Below, piece after piece: positions 15,635 through 31,302 of a stretch of DNA of 64,000 nt; the stretch's first letter is position 1; every line of letters begins with the position of its first letter. The translations under genes were made by a program, and so were the position numbers. The notes under the pieces are model-generated. The model ran no database searches. It had not been told where the DNA came from and was given only the letters and a program-made list of their open reading frames with translations. Source of the DNA: Xylocopa sonorina (Eukaryota; Arthropoda; Insecta; Hymenoptera; Apidae); the NCBI RefSeq assembly GCF_050948175.1, contig NW_027490091.1, forward strand, positions 2,542,001-2,606,000, in the 5' to 3' direction.

Positions 15635-15815
15635 ATGAAAAATAGAAATGAGATGCGATATCGCGATAATAATGATAAGAAGCATTAGAACTCTATTGCT
15701 TCGATACGTAGACATCTGCAAACGCTATTTCCTAGCATGGAAGTGTCGCATTTACATTCATTTGAAGTGTATGCGAGGTATACATGACACTTTGCAGTGA
15801 ATATTATATATTATC
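15635..15815 (+). repeat. Satellite monomer with a 7-bp insertion
   Basis: This unit is 181 bp long. Where other monomers read GCGATTTAAGAAGC it reads GCGATAATAATGATAAGAAG, which adds seven bases near 15667. The extra ATAATGAT-like sequence could be a small local slippage product. It is the only insertion of more than three bases found in any monomer. Confidence 0.8.
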
Positions 15816-18800
15816 ATGAAACATAGAAATGAGGAGCGATATGGCGATTTAAGAAGCATTAGATCCCTATTGCTTCGATACGTAGACATCTGCAAACGCT
15901 ACTTCCTAGCAAGGAAGTGTCGCATTTACTTTCTTATGAAGTGAATACGAGGAGTACATTACACTGCACATTGAATATTATATCTTATCATGAAACATAG
16001 AAATGAGATGCGATATCGCGATTTAAGAAGCATTAGAACACTATTGCTTCGATACGTAGACATCTGCAAACGCTACTTCCTAGCAAGGAAGTGTCGCATT
16101 TATGTTCATTTGAAGTGTATGCGAGGTATACATGACACTTCGCAGTGAATATTGTATATTATCATGAAACATAGAAATGAGAAGCGACATGACGATTTAT
16201 GAAGCATTAGAACTCTATTGCTTCGATACGTAGACATCTGCAAACGCTACTTCCTAGCAAGGAAGTGTCGCATTTACATTCTTTTGTACGGAATACGAGG
16301 TATACATGACACTTCGCAATGAATATTATATCTTATCTTGAAACGAAGATATGAGATGCGGTATGACTATTTAAGAAGCATTAGAATACCATTGCTTCGA
16401 TACGTAGACATCTGCAAACGCTAGTTCCAAGCAAGGAAGTGTCGCATTTACATTCTTCTGAAGGGAATACGAGGTATACATGACACTTCGCAATGAATAT
16501 TATATCCTATCATGAAACATAGGAATGAGATGCGATATGACGATTTAAGAAGCATTAGAACACTATTGCTTCGATACGTAGACATCTGCAAACGCTATTT
16601 CCGAGCAAGGAAGTGTCGTATTTACATTCTTTTGAAAGGAATACGAGGTATACATGACACTTCGCAATGAATATTATATCATATCACGAAACATAGAAAT
16701 GAGATGCGATATCGCGATTTAAGAAGTATCAGAACACTATTTCTTCGTTACGGAGACATCTGCAAACATTACTTCCTAACAAGGTATTGTCGCATTTACT
16801 TTCTTTTGAAGTGAATACGAGGAGTACATAACACTGCACATTGAATATCATATCTTATCATGAAACATAGGAATGAGATGCGATATCGCTTTTTGAGAAG
16901 GATTAGAACTCTATTGCTTCGATACGTAGACATCTGCCAACGCTAGTTCCCAGCAAGGAAGTGTCGCATTGACATCCTTCTGAAGGGAATACGAGGTATA
17001 CATGACACTTCGCAATGAATATTATATCCTATCATGAAACATAGAAATGAAATGCGATATGACGATTTAAGAAGCATTAGAACTCTATTGCTTGGGTACG
17101 TAGACATCTGCAAACGCTACTTCCTAGCAAGGAAGTGTCGCATTTACAGTCTTTTCAGGTGAATACGAGGAATACATAACACTGCGCAATGTATATTATA
17201 TCTTATCATGAAACATAGAAATGAGATGCGATGTCGCGATTTAAGAAGCATTAGAACACCATTGCTTCGATACGTGGACATGTGCAAACGCTATTTCCTA
17301 GCAAGGAAGTGTCGCATTTACATTCTTTTGAAGTGAATACGATGTATTCGTAACACTGCACAATGAACATTATATCTTATCATGAAACATAGAAATGAGA
17401 TGCGATATCGCGATTTAAGAAGCTTTAGAAATTTATTGCTTCGATACGTAGACATCTGCCTACGCTCATTCCTAGCAAGGAAGTGTCGCATTTACATTCC
17501 TTTGAAAGTAATACGAGGTATACGTTACACTTCGCAATAAATATTATATCTTATCACGAAACATAGAAATGAGATGCGATATCGCGATTTAAAAAGCATT
17601 AGAACACTATTTCTTCGGTATGTAGACATCTGCCAACGCTATTACCTAGCAAGGTAGTGTCGCATTTACATTCTTTTGAAAGGAAAACGAGGTATAAATG
17701 ACACTTCGCAATGAATATTATATCTTATCATGAAACGAAGATATGAGATTCGGTATGACTATTTAAGAAGCATTAGAATACCATTGCTTCGATACGTAGA
17801 CATCTGCAAACGCTATTTCCAAGCAAGGAAGTGTCGCATTTACATTCTTTTGAAGTGAATACGAGGTATACATAACACTGCACAATGAACATTATATCTT
17901 ATCATGAAACATAGAAATGAGAAGCGATATGGCGATTTAAGAAGCATTAGATGTCTGTTGCTTCGATACGTAGACATCTGCAAACGCTATTTCCTAGCAA
18001 GGAGGTGTCGCATTTACATTCCTTTGAAAGGAATACGAGGTATACATGACACCCCGCAATGAATATTATATCTTATCATGAAACATAGAAATGAGATGCG
18101 ATATGGCGATATATGAAGCATTTGATGTCTATTACTTCGATACGTAGACATCTGCGAACGCTATTTCCTAGCAAGAAATTGTAGCATTTACATTCTTTTG
18201 AAACGAATACGAGGTATACATAACACTCCACAGTGTATATTATATCTTATCATGATACATAGAAATGAGATGCGATATCGCGAATTAGAAAGATTTAGAA
18301 TACTATTGCTTCGATACGTAGACATCTGCAAACGCTATTTCCTAGCAAGGACGTGTCGCATTTGCATTCTTTTGAAGTGAATACGAGGTATACATAACAC
18401 TCCACAATGAATATTATATATTATCATGAATCATAGTAATAAGTAGCGATATCGCGTTTTGAGAAGCATTAGAATTCTAATGCCACGATACGTAGACATC
18501 TGCAAACGCTATTTCCTAGCAAGGAAGTGTCGCATTTACATCCATTTGAAGTATAGACGAGAAATACATAACACTGCACAATGAATATTATATCTTATCA
18601 TGAAACATAGAAATGAGATGCGATATCGCGTTTTGAGGAGCATTAGAACTCTAATGCCACGATACGCATACGTCCGCAAACGCTATTTCCTAGCAAGGAA
18701 GTGTCGCATTTACATTCATTTGAAGTATAGATGAGATAAACATAACACTACACAATGAATATTATATCTTATCGTGAAACATAGAAATGAGATGCGATAT

Positions 18801-19468
18801 CGCGATTTAAGAAGCACTAGAACACTATTGCTTCGATACGTAGACATCTGCAAACGCTACTTCCTAGCAAGGAAGTGTCGCATTTACATTCTTTTCAAAG
18901 GAATACGAGGTATACGTGACACTTCGCAATGAATATTATATCTTATCATGAAACATAGAAATGAGATGCGATATCCTGATTTATGAAGCATTAGAACGCT
19001 ATTGCTTCGGTACGTAAACATCTGCTAACGCTACTTCCTAGCAAGGAAGTGTCGCACTTACATTCTTTTCAAGTGAATATCAGGTATACATAACACTGCA
19101 CAATGAATATTATATCTTATCATGAAACATAGAAATGAGATGCGATATGACGATTTAAGAAGCATTAGAACGCTGTTGCTTCGATACGTAGACATCTGCA
19201 AACACTATTTCCCACAAGGAACTGTCGCATTCACATTCGTTTGAATTGTATGCGAGGAATACATGAAACCTCGCAATGAATATTATATATTATCATGAAA
19301 CATAGATATGAGGTGCGATATCGCGAATTAGCAAGCTTTAGAAATCTATTGCTTCGATACGTAGACATCTGCAAACGCTATTTCCTTGCAAGGAAGTGTC
19401 GCATTTGCATTCATTTTAAGTGTATGCGAGGTTTACATGACACTTCGCAATGAATATTATATATTGTC

Positions 19469-19566
19469 ATGAAACATAGTAATGGGTAGCGATATCGCGT
19501 TTTGAGAAGCATTAGAAGTATAGACGAGAAATACATAACACTGCACAATGAATATTATATCTTATC
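19469..19566 (+). repeat. Truncated 98-bp satellite monomer
   Basis: This unit lacks 76 bp. Its sequence passes directly from GCATTAGAA (monomer positions 41-49) to GTATAGACGAG (from about position 126). A GAA is present at both sides of the gap, so a short-homology deletion fits. The loss removes the TACGTA site and the stem-loop. The neighbouring hexamer duplication begins immediately after it at 19567. Confidence 0.88.
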
Positions 19567-21654
19567 ATGAAACATAGAAATGAGATGCGATATCGCGTTT
19601 TGAGAAGCATTAGAACTCTAATGCCACGATACGCATACGTCCGCAAACGCTATTTCCTAGCAAGGAGGTGTCGCATTTACATTCATTTGAAGTATAGATG
19701 AGATAAACATAACACTACACAATGAATATTATATCTTATCGAGAAACATAGAAATGAGATGCGATATCGCGATTTAAGAAGCACTAGAACACTATTGCTT
19801 CGATACGTAGACATCTGCAAACGCTACTTCCTAGCAAGGAAGTGTCGCATTTACTTTCTTTTGAAAGGAATGCGAGGTATACGTGACACTTCGCAATGAA
19901 TATTATATCTTATCATGAAACATAGAAATGAGATGCGATATCGTGATTTATGAAGCATTAGATGTCTATTGCTTCGATACGTAGACATCTGCAAAAGCTA
20001 TTTCCTAGCAAGGAAGTGTTGCATTTACATTCTTTTGAAAGGAGTACGAGGTATACATGACACTTCGCAATGAATATTATATCTTATCATGAAACATAGA
20101 AATGTGATGTAATATGGCGAGTTAAGAAGCATTAGAATTCAATTGCTACGATACGTAGACATCTGCAAACGCTACTTCCTAGCGAGGAAGTGTCGCATTT
20201 ACTTTCTTTTGAAGTGAATACGAGGTATACATAACACTCCACAATGAATATTATATTCTATCATGAAACATAGAAATGTGATGTAATATGGCGATTTAAG
20301 AAGCATTAGAACTCTATTGCTTCGATACGTAGACATCTGCAATCGCTACTTCCTAGCAAGGAAGTGTCGCATTTACATTCTCTTGAAGTGAATACGAGGT
20401 ATACATAACACTCAACAATGAATATTATATTTTATCATGAAACATAGAAATGTGATGTAATATGGCGATTTAAGAAGCATTAGAACTCTATTGCTTCGAT
20501 ACGTAGATATCTGCGAACGCTACTTCCTAGCAAGGAAGTGTCGCAATTACATTCTTTTGAAGTGAATACGAGGTATTCATAACACTGCACAATGAATACT
20601 ATATCTTATCATGAAACATAGAAATGAGATGCGATATCGCGTTTTGAGAAGCATTAGAACTCTAATGCCACGATACGCATACGTCCGCAAACGCTATTTC
20701 CTAGCAAGGAGGTGTCGCATTTACATTCATTTGAAGTATAGATGAGATAAACATAACACTACACAATGAATATTATATCTTATCGAGAAACATAGAAATG
20801 AGATGCGATATCGCGATTTAAGAAGCACTAGAACACTATTGCTTCGATACGTAGACATCTGCAAACGCTACTTCCTAGCAAGGAAGTGTCGCATTTACTT
20901 TCTTTTGAAAGGAATGCGAGGTATACGTGACACTTCGCAATGAATATTATATCTTATCATGAAACATAGAAATGAGATGCGATATCGTGATTTATGAAGC
21001 ATTAGATGTCTATTGCTTCGATACGTAGACATCTGCAAAAGCTATTTCCTAGCAAGGAAGTGTTGCATTTACATTCTTTTGAAAGGAGTACGAGGTATAC
21101 ATGACACTTCGCAATGAATATTATATCTTATCATGAAACATAGAAATGTGATGTAATATGGCGAGTTAAGAAGCATTAGAATTCAATTGCTACGATACGT
21201 AGACATCTGCAAACGCTACTTCCTAGCAAGGAAGTGTCGCATTTACTTTCTTTTGAAGTGAATACGAGGTATACATAACACTCCACAATGAATATTATAT
21301 TCTATCATGAAACATAGAAATGTGATGTAATATGGCGATTTAAGAAGCATTAGAACTCTATTGCTTCGATACGTAGACATCTGCAATCGCTACTTCCTAG
21401 CAAGGAAGTGTCGCATTTACATTCTCTTGAAGTGAATACGAGGTATACATAACACTCAACAATGAATATTATATTTTATCATGAAACATAGAAATGTGAT
21501 GTAATATGGCGATTTAAGAAGCATTAGAACTCTATTGCTTCGATACGTAGATATCTGCGAACGCTACTTCCTAGCAAGGAAGTGTCGCAATTACATTCTT
21601 TTGAAGTGAATACGAGGTATTCATAACACTGCACAATGAATACTATATCTTATC
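19567..21654 (+). repeat. Tandem duplication of a 6-monomer (1044-bp) unit
   Basis: The copies are 19567-20610 and 20611-21654, with an exact 1044-bp offset. Markers include ACGCATACGTCCGC, TATCGAGAAACATAG, GATGTAATATGGCGAG and ACACTCAACAATG. Only isolated substitutions were seen, such as AGCGAGG against AGCAAGG. The first two monomers also resemble those from about 18600, so the block grew from an older local sequence. Confidence 0.9.
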
Positions 21655-23284
21655 ATGAAACATAGAAATGAGATGCGATATGACGATTTAAGAAGCATTA
21701 GAACTCTATTGCTTCGATACGTAGACATCTGCAGACGCTATTTCCTAGCAAGGAAGTGTCGCATTTACATTCATTTTAAGTGTATGCGAGGTATACATGA
21801 CACTTCGCAATGAATATTATATATTGTCATGAAACATAGAAATGAGATGCGATATGGCTATTTAAGAAGCATTAGAACTCTATTGCATCGATACGTAGAC
21901 ATCTGCAAACGCTACTTCCTAGCAAGGAAGTGTCGCATTTACATTCATTTGAAGCGAATACGAGGTATACTTAACACTCCACAATGAATATTATATCTTA
22001 TCATGACACATAGGAATGAGATGCGATATCACGAATTAGAAAGATTTAGAACTCTATTGTTTCGATGCGTAGACATCTGCAAACGCTATTTCCTAGCAAG
22101 GATGCGTCGCATTTGCATTCTTTTGAAGTTAATACGAGGTATACATAACACTCCCCAATGAATATTATATATTATCATGAAGCATAGTAATGAGTAGCGA
22201 TATCGCGTTTTGAGAGGCATTAGAACTCTAATGCCACGATATGTAGACATCTGCAAACGCTATTTCCTAGCAAGGAAGTGTCGCGTTTACATTCATTTGA
22301 AGTATAGATGAGATAAACATAACACTAGACAATGAATATTATATCATATCATGAAACATAGAAATGAGGTGCGATATGGCGATTTAAGAAGCATTAGAAC
22401 TCTGCAGCTTCGATACGTAGACATCTGCAAACGCTATTTCCTAGCAAGGAAGTGACGCATTTACATTCATTTTAAATGTATGCGAGGTATACATGACACT
22501 CCACAATGAATATTATATCTTGTCATGAAACATAGAAATGAGGTGCGATATCGTGATTTAAGAAGCACTAGAACACTATTGCTTCGATACGTAGACATCT
22601 GCACACGCTACTTCCTAGCAAGGAAGTGCCGCATTTACATTCTTTTGAAACGAGTACGAGGTATACATAACACTCCACAGTGTATATTATATCTTATCAT
22701 GAAACATAGAAATGAGATGCGATATCGCGAATTAGAAAGATTTAGAACACTATTGCTTTGATACGTAGACATCTGCAAACGCTATTTCCTAGCAAGGAAG
22801 TGTCGCATTTGCATTCTTTTGAAGTGAATACGAGGTATACATAACACTCCACAATGAATATTATATATTATCATGAATCATAGTAATGAGTAGCGATATC
22901 ACGTTTTGAGAAGTATTAGAATTATAATGCCACGATACGTAGACATCTGCAAGCGCTATTTCCTAGCAAGGAAGTGTCGCATTTACATCCATTTGAAGTA
23001 TAGACGAGAAATACATAACACTACACAATGAATATTATGTCTTATCATGAAACATAGAAATGAGATGCGATATCGCGTTTTGAGAAGCATTAGAACTCTA
23101 ATGCCACGATACGCAGACATCTGCCAACGCTATTTCCTAGCAAGGAAGTGTCGCATTTACATTCATTTGAAGTATAGATGAGATAAACATAACACTACAC
23201 AATGAATATTATATCTTATCATGAAACATAGAAATGAGGTGCGATATCGCGAATTAGAAAGATTTAGAAATCTATTGCTTCGGT

Positions 23285-26200
23285 ACATAGACATCTGCAA
23301 ACGCTATTTCCTAGCAAGGAAGTGTCGCATGTACATTCAACTGAAGTGCATGCGAGATATACATGGCACTTCGCAATGAATATTATATATTATCACGAAA
23401 CATAGAAATGAGAAGCGATACCGCGTTTTGAGAAGCATTAGAACTCTAATGCCACGATACGCAGACATCTGCAAACGCTATTTCCTAGCAAGGAAGTGTC
23501 GCATTTACATTCAATTGAAGTGTATGCGAGATATACATGGCACTTCGCAATGAATATTATATATTATAACGAAACATAGAAATGAGTAGCGATACTGCGT
23601 TTTGAGAAGCATTAGAACTCTAATGCCACGATTCGCAGACATCTGCAAACGCTACTTCCTAGCAAGGAAGTGCCGCATTTACATTCTTCTGATGTGAATA
23701 CGAGGTATACATAACACTCCACAGTGAATATTATATATTATCATGAAACATAGTAACGAATAGCTATATCGCGTTTTGAGAAGCATTAGAACTCTAATGC
23801 TACGATACGTAGACATCTGCAAACGCTATTTCCTGGCAAGGAAGTGTCGCATTTACATACATTTGAAGTGAATACGAGGTATACATAAGAGTCCACAATA
23901 AATATTATATCTTATCATGAAACATTGGAATGAGATGCAATATGGCGATTTAAGAATCATTAGAACTCTATTGCTTCGATACGTAGACATCTGCAAACGC
24001 TACTTCCGAGCAAGGAAGTGTCGCATGTACATTCAATTGAAGTGTATGTGAGATATACATGGCACTTCGCAATGAATATTATATATTATCACGAAACATA
24101 GTAACGAATAGCTATATCGCGTTTTGAGAAGCATTAGAACTCTAATGCTACGATACGTAGGCATCTGCAAACGCTATTTCCTGGCAAGGAAGTGTCGCAT
24201 TTACATACATTTGAAGTGAATAAGAGGTATACATAAGAGTCCACAATAAATATTATATCTTATCATGAAACATTGGAATGAGTTGCAATATGGCGATTTA
24301 AGAAGCATTAGAACTCTATTGCTTCGATACGTAGACATCTGCAAACGCTATTTCCTAGCAAGGAAGTGTCGCATTTACTTTAATTTGAAGTATAGACGAG
24401 ATATACATAACACTGCACAATGAATATTATATCTTATCATGAAACATAGAAATGAGATGCGATATGGCGATTTAAGAAGCATTAGAACTCCATTGCTTCG
24501 ATACGTAGACATCTACAAACGCTACTTCCGAGCAAGGAAGTGTCGCATGTACATTCAATTGAAGTGTATGCGAGATATACATGGCACTTCGCAATGAATA
24601 TTATATATTATCACGAAACATAGAAATGAGAAGCGATACCGCGTTTTGAGAAGCATTAGATCTCTAATGCCACGATACGCAGACATCTGCAAACGCTATT
24701 TCCTAGCAAGGAAGTGTCGCATTTACATTCAATTGAAGTGTATGCGAGATATACATGGCACTTCGCAATGAATATTATATATTATCACGAAACATAGAAA
24801 TGAGTAGCGATACTGCGTTCTGAGAAGCATTAGAACTCTAATGCCACGATTCGCAGACATCTGCAAACGCTATTTCCTAGCAAGGAAGTGTCGCATTTAC
24901 ATTCATTTGAAGTATAGATCAGATATACATAACACTGCACAATGAATATTATATCTTATCATGAAACATAGAAATGAGAGGCGATATCGCCATTTAAGAA
25001 GAATTAGAACACTATTGCTTCGATACGTAGACATCAGCAAACGCTACTTCCAAGCAAGCAAGTGTCGCATTTACATTCTTTTGAAAGGAATACAATGTAT
25101 ACATGACACGTCCCAATGAATACTATATATTATAAAGAAACATAGAAATGAGAAGCGATATCGCGTTTTTAGAAGATATAGAACTCTAATGCCACGATAC
25201 GCAGACATCTGCAAAAGCTATTTCCTAGCAAGGAAGTGTCGCATTTACATTCAATTGCAGTGTATGCAAGGTATACATGACACTACTCGATGAATATTAT
25301 ATACTATCATGAAACATAGAAATGAGAAACGCTGTCGCGTTTTGAGAAGCATTAGAGCACTAACTCTACGATACGTAGACATCTGCAAACGGTATTTCCT
25401 AGCAAAGAAGTGTCGCATTTACATTCTTTTGAAATGAATACGAGGTATACGTAGCATTCCACAGGGAATATTATATATTATCATGAAACATAGTAACGAA
25501 TAGCTATATCGCGTTTTGAGATGCATTAGAACTCTAATGCTACGATACGTAGACATCTGCAAACGCTATTTCCTGGCAAGGAAGTGTCGCATTTACATTA
25601 ATTTGAAGTATAGACGAGATATACATAACACTGCACAATGAATATTATATCTTATCATGAAACATAGAAATGAGATGCGATATGGCGATTTAAGAAGTAT
25701 TAGAACTCTATTGCTTCGATACGCAGGCATCTGCAAACGCTACTTCCTAGCAAGGAAGTGTCGCATTTACATTCTTCTGATGTGAATACGAGGTATACAT
25801 AACAATCCACAGTGAATATTATATATTATCATGAAACATAGTAACGAATAGCTATATCGCGTTTTGAGAAGCATTAGAACTCTAATGCTACGATACGTAG
25901 ACATCTGCAAACGCTATTTCCTGGCAAAGAAGTGTCGCATTTACATTCTCTTGAAGTGAATACGAGGTATACAATGCACTGCACAGTGAATACTATATCT
26001 TATCATGAAACATAGAAATGAGATGCGATATGGCGATTTAAGAAGCATTAGAACTCTAATGCCACGATACGCAGACATCTGTTAACGCTATTTCCTAGCA
26101 AGGAAGTGTCGCATTTACATTCAATTGAAGTGTATGCGAGATATACATGGCACTTCGAAATGAATATTATATATGATCACGAAACATAGAAATGAGAAGC

Positions 26201-29200
26201 GATACCGCGTTTTGAGAAGCATTAGAACTCTAATGCCACGATACGCAGACATCTGCAAACGCTATTTCCTAGCAAGGAAGTGTCGCATTTACATTCAATT
26301 GCAGTGTATGCACGGTATACATGACACTACTCGATGAATATTATATACTATCATGAAACATAGAAATGAGAAACGTTGTCGCGTTTTGAGAAGCATTAGA
26401 GCACTAACTCTACGATACATAGACATCTGCAAACGGTATTTCCTAGCAAAGAAGTGTCGCATTTACATTCTTTTGAAATGAATACGAGGTATACGTAGCA
26501 TTCCACAGGGAATATTATATATTATCATGAGACATAGTAACGAATAGCTATATCGCGTTTTGAGATGCATTAGAACTCTAATGCTACGATACGTAGACAT
26601 CTGCAAACGCTATTTCCTGGCAAGTGAGTGTCGCATTTACATACATTTGATGTGAATACGAGGTATACATAACACTCCAGAATAAATATTATATCTTATC
26701 ATGAAACATAGAAATGAGATGCGATATGGCGATTTAAGAAGCATTAGAACTCTAATGCCACGATACGCAGACATCTGCAAACGCTATTTCCTAGCAAGGA
26801 AGTGTCGCATGTACATTCAACTGAAGTGTATGCGAGATATACATGGCACTTCGCAATGAATATTATATATTATCACGAAACATAGAAATGAGTAGCGATA
26901 CTGCGTTTTGAGAAGCATTAGAACTCTAATGTCACGATACGCAGACATCTGCAAACGCTATTTCCTAGCAAGGAAGTGTCGCATTTACATTCAATTGAAG
27001 TGTATGCGAGATATACATGGCACTTCGCAATGAATATTATATATTATCACGAAACATAGAAATGAGTAGCGATACTGCGTTTTGAGAAGCATTAGAACTC
27101 TAATGCCACGATTCGCAGACATCTGCAAACGCTACTTCCTAGCAAGGAAGTGCCGCATTTACATTCTTCTGATGTGAATACGAGGTATACATAACACTCC
27201 ACAGTGAATATTATATATTATCATGAAACATAGTAACGAATAGCTATATCGCGTTTTGAGAAGCATTAGAACTCTAATGCTACGATACGTAGACATCTGC
27301 AAACGCTATTTCCTGGCAAGGAAGTGTCGCATTTACATACATTTGAAGTGATTACGAGGTATACATAAGAGTCCACAATAAATATTATATCTTATCATGA
27401 AACATTGGAATGAGATGCAATATGGCGATTTAAGAAGCATTAGAACTCTATTGCTTCGATACGTAGACATCTGCAAACGCTACTTCCGAGCAAGGAAGTG
27501 TCGCATGTACATTCAATTGAAGTGTATGTGAGATATACATGGCACTTCGCAATGAATATTATATATTATCACGAAACATAGTAACGAATAGCTATATCGC
27601 GTTTTGAGAAGCATTAGAACTCTAATGGTACGATACGTAGGCATCTGCAAACGCTATTTCCTGGCAAGGAAGTGTCGCATTTACATACATTTGAAGTGAA
27701 TACGAGGTATACATAAGAGTCCACAATAAATATTATATCTTATCATGAATCATTGGAATGAGTTGCAATATGGCGATTTAAGAAGCATTAGAACTCTATT
27801 GCTTCGATACGTAGACATCTGCAAACGCTATTTCCTAGCAAGAAAGTGTCGCATTTACTTTAATTTGAAGTATAGACGAGATATACATAACACTGCACAA
27901 TGAATATTATATCTTATCATGAAACATAGAAATGAGATGCGATATGGCGATTTAAGAAGCATTAGAACTCCATTGCTCCGATACGTAGACATCTACAAAC
28001 GCTACTTCCGAGCAAGGAAGTGTCGCATGTACATTCAATTGAAGTGTATGCGAGATATACATGGCACTTCGCAATGAATATTATATATTATCACGAAACA
28101 TAGAAATGAGAAGCGATACCGCGTTTTGAGAAGCATTAGATCTCTAATGCCACGATACGCAGACATCTGCAAACGCTATTTCCTAGCAAGGAAGTGTCGC
28201 ATTTACATTCAATTGAAGTGTATGCGAGATATACATGGCACTTCGCAATGAATATTATATATTATCACGAAACATAGAAGTGAGTAGCGATACTGCGTTT
28301 TGAGAAGCATTAGAACTCTAATGCCACGATTCGCAGACATCTGCAAACGCTATTTCCTAGCAAGGAAGTGTCGCATTTACATTCATTTGAAGTATAGATC
28401 AGATATACATAACACTGCACAATGAATATTATATCTTATCATGAAACATAGAAATGAGAGGCGATATCGCCATTTAAGAAGAATTAGAACACTATTGCTT
28501 CGATACGTAGACATCTGCAAACGCTATTTCCTAGCAAGGAAGTGTCGCATTTACATTCAATTGCAGTGTATGCAAGGTATACATGACACTACTCGATGAA
28601 TATTATATACTATCATGAAACACAGAACTGAGAAACGCTGTCGCGTTTTGAGTAGCATTAGAGCACTAACTCTACGATACGTAGACATCTGCAAACGGTA
28701 TTTCCTGGCAAAGAAGTGTCGCATTTACATTCTTTTGAAATGAATACGAGGTATACGTAGCATTCCACAGGGAATATTATATATTATCATGAAACATAGT
28801 AACGAATAGCTATATCGCGTTTTGAGATGCATTAGAACTCTAATGCTACGATACGTAGACATCTGCAAACGCTATTTCCTGGCAAGGAAGTGTCGCATTT
28901 ACATTAATTTGAAGTATAGACGAGATATACATAACACTGCACAATGAATATTATATCTTATCATGAAACATAGAAATGAGATGCGATATGGCGATTTAAG
29001 AAGCATTAGAACCCTATTGCTTCGATACGCAGGCATCTGCAAACGCTACTTCCTAGCAAGGAAGTGTCGCATTTACATTCTTCTGATGTGAATACGAGGT
29101 ATACATAACACTCCACAGTGAATATTATATATTATCATGAAACATAGTAATGAGTAGCGATATCGCGTTTTGAGAAGCATTAGAACTCTAATGCTACGAT

Positions 29201-29300
29201 ACGTAGACATCTGCAAACGCTATTTCCTGGCAAGGAAGTGTCGCAGTTACACTCTCTTGAAGTGAATACGAGGTATACATAACACTGCACAGTGAATACT
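23285..29300 (+). repeat. 20-monomer (3480-bp) higher-order duplication shifting to 19 monomers
   Basis: The segment from about 23285 recurs 3480 bp later, starting near 26765. Markers are TCTGATGTGAATACG (23687 and 27167), ATAAGAGTCCACAATAAA and CATTGGAATGAG. From about 25200 the partner lies 3306 bp away (19 monomers), because the second copy lacks one monomer near 28520. Matching continues to about 25990 and 29300. Shorter echoes occur inside it, for example 348 bp (23760 and 24108) and 1044 bp (25265 and 26309). Confidence 0.88.
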
Positions 29301-30235
29301 ATATCTTATCATGAAACATAGAAATGAGATGCGATATGGCGATTTAAGAAGTATTAGAACTCTATTGCTTCGATACGTAGACATCTGCAAACGCTATTTC
29401 CTAGCAAGGAAGTGTCGCATTTACATTCTTTTGAAGCGAATACGAGGTATACATAACACTGCACAGTGAATACTATATTCTATCATGAAACATAGAAATG
29501 AGATGCGATATGGTGATTTAAGAAGCATTAGAACTCTAATGCCACGATACGCAGACATCTGCAAACGCTACTTCCTAGCGAGGAAGTGTCGCATGTACAT
29601 TCAATTGAAGTGTATGTGAGATATACATGGCACTTCGCAATGAATATTATATATTATCACTTAACATAGAAATGAGAAGCGATACCGTGTTTTGAGAAGC
29701 ATTAGATCTCTAATGCCACGATACGCAGACATCTGCAAACGCTATATCCTAGCAAGGAAGTGTCGCATTTACATTCAGTTGAAGTGCATGCGAGATACAC
29801 ATGGCACTTCGCAATGAATATTATATATTATCACGAAACATAGAAATGAGTAGCGATACTGCGTTTTGAGAAGCATTAGAACTCTAATGCCACGATTCGC
29901 AGACATCTGCAAACGCTATTTCCTAGCAGGGAAGTGTCGCATTTACATTCATTTGAAGTATAGATCAGACATACATAACACTGCACAATGAATATTATAT
30001 CTTATCATGAAACATAGAAATGAGAGGTGATATCGCGATTTAAGAAGAATTAGAACACTATTGCTTCGATACGTAGACATCTGCAAACGCTATTTCCTAG
30101 CAAGGAAGTGTCGCATTTACAATCTTTTGAAGTGGATATGAGGTATACATAACACTGCACAATGAATATTATACCTTGTCATGAAACATAGATATGCGGG
30201 GCGATACCGCGTTTTTGGAAGCATTAGAACACTAT

Positions 30236-31302
30236 TGCTTCGATACGTGGACATCTGCAAACGCTGTATCCCAGGAAGGAAGTGTCGCATTAACATTCTT
30301 TTGAAGTGAATACGAGGTATACATAACACTGCACAATGAATATCATATCTTATCATGAAACATAGAAATGAGGTGCGATATCGCGTTTCAAGAAGCATTA
30401 GAACTCTATTGCTACCATACGTAGACATCTGCAGACGCTATTTCCTAGCAAGGAAGTGTCGCATTTACATTCAATTGAAGTGAATACGAGGTATACATGA
30501 CACTTCGCAATGAAAATTATATCTTATCATGACACATAGAAATGAGATGCGATATCTCGTTTTAAGAGACATTAGAAATCTATTGCATCAATACGTAGAC
30601 ATTTGCAGACGCAATTCCCTAGCAAGGAATTGTCGCATTTACATTCAATTGAAGTGAATACGAAGAATACATAACACTTTGCAGTGAATATTGTATCGTA
30701 TAATGAAACATAGAAATGGGATGCGATATCTCATTTTAACAAGAATTAGAACTCTATTGCTTCGATACGTGGACATCTGCAAACGCGATATCCTAGGAAG
30801 GAAGTGTCGCATTAACATTCTTTTGAAGTGAATACGAGGTGTACATAACACTGCACAATGAATATCATATCTTATCATGAAACATAGAAATGAGGTGCGA
30901 TATCGCGTTTCAAGAAGCATTAGAACTCTATTGCTACCATACGTAGACATCTGCAGACGCTATTTCCTAGCAAGGAAGTGTTGCATTTACATTCAATTGA
31001 AGTGAATACGAAGTATACATGACACTTCGCAATGAATATTATATCTTATCATGACACATAGAAATGAGATGCGAAATCTCGTTTTAAGAGATGTTAGAAC
31101 TATAGTGCATCAATACGTAAACATTTGCAGACGCTATTCCCTAGGAAGGAATTGTCGCATTTACATTCAATTGAAGTGAATACGAAGTATACATAACACT
31201 TTGCAGTGAATATTGTATCGTATAATGAAACATAGAAATGGGATGCGATATCTCATTTTAACAAGAATTAGAACCCTATTGCTTCGATACGTGGACATCT
31301 GC
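30236..31302 (+). repeat. Duplicated 3-monomer (522-bp) unit of a distinctive subtype
   Basis: Copies at about 30236-30757 and 30758-31302 share GCGTTTCAAGAAGCATTAG, TTGCTACCATACG, ATCTGCAGACGC, ATCTCGTTTTAAGAG and AATATTGTATCGTATAATG. These variants are rare or absent elsewhere in the window, so this is a locally amplified subfamily. It is more diverged between copies than the 15- and 24-monomer blocks. Confidence 0.82.
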
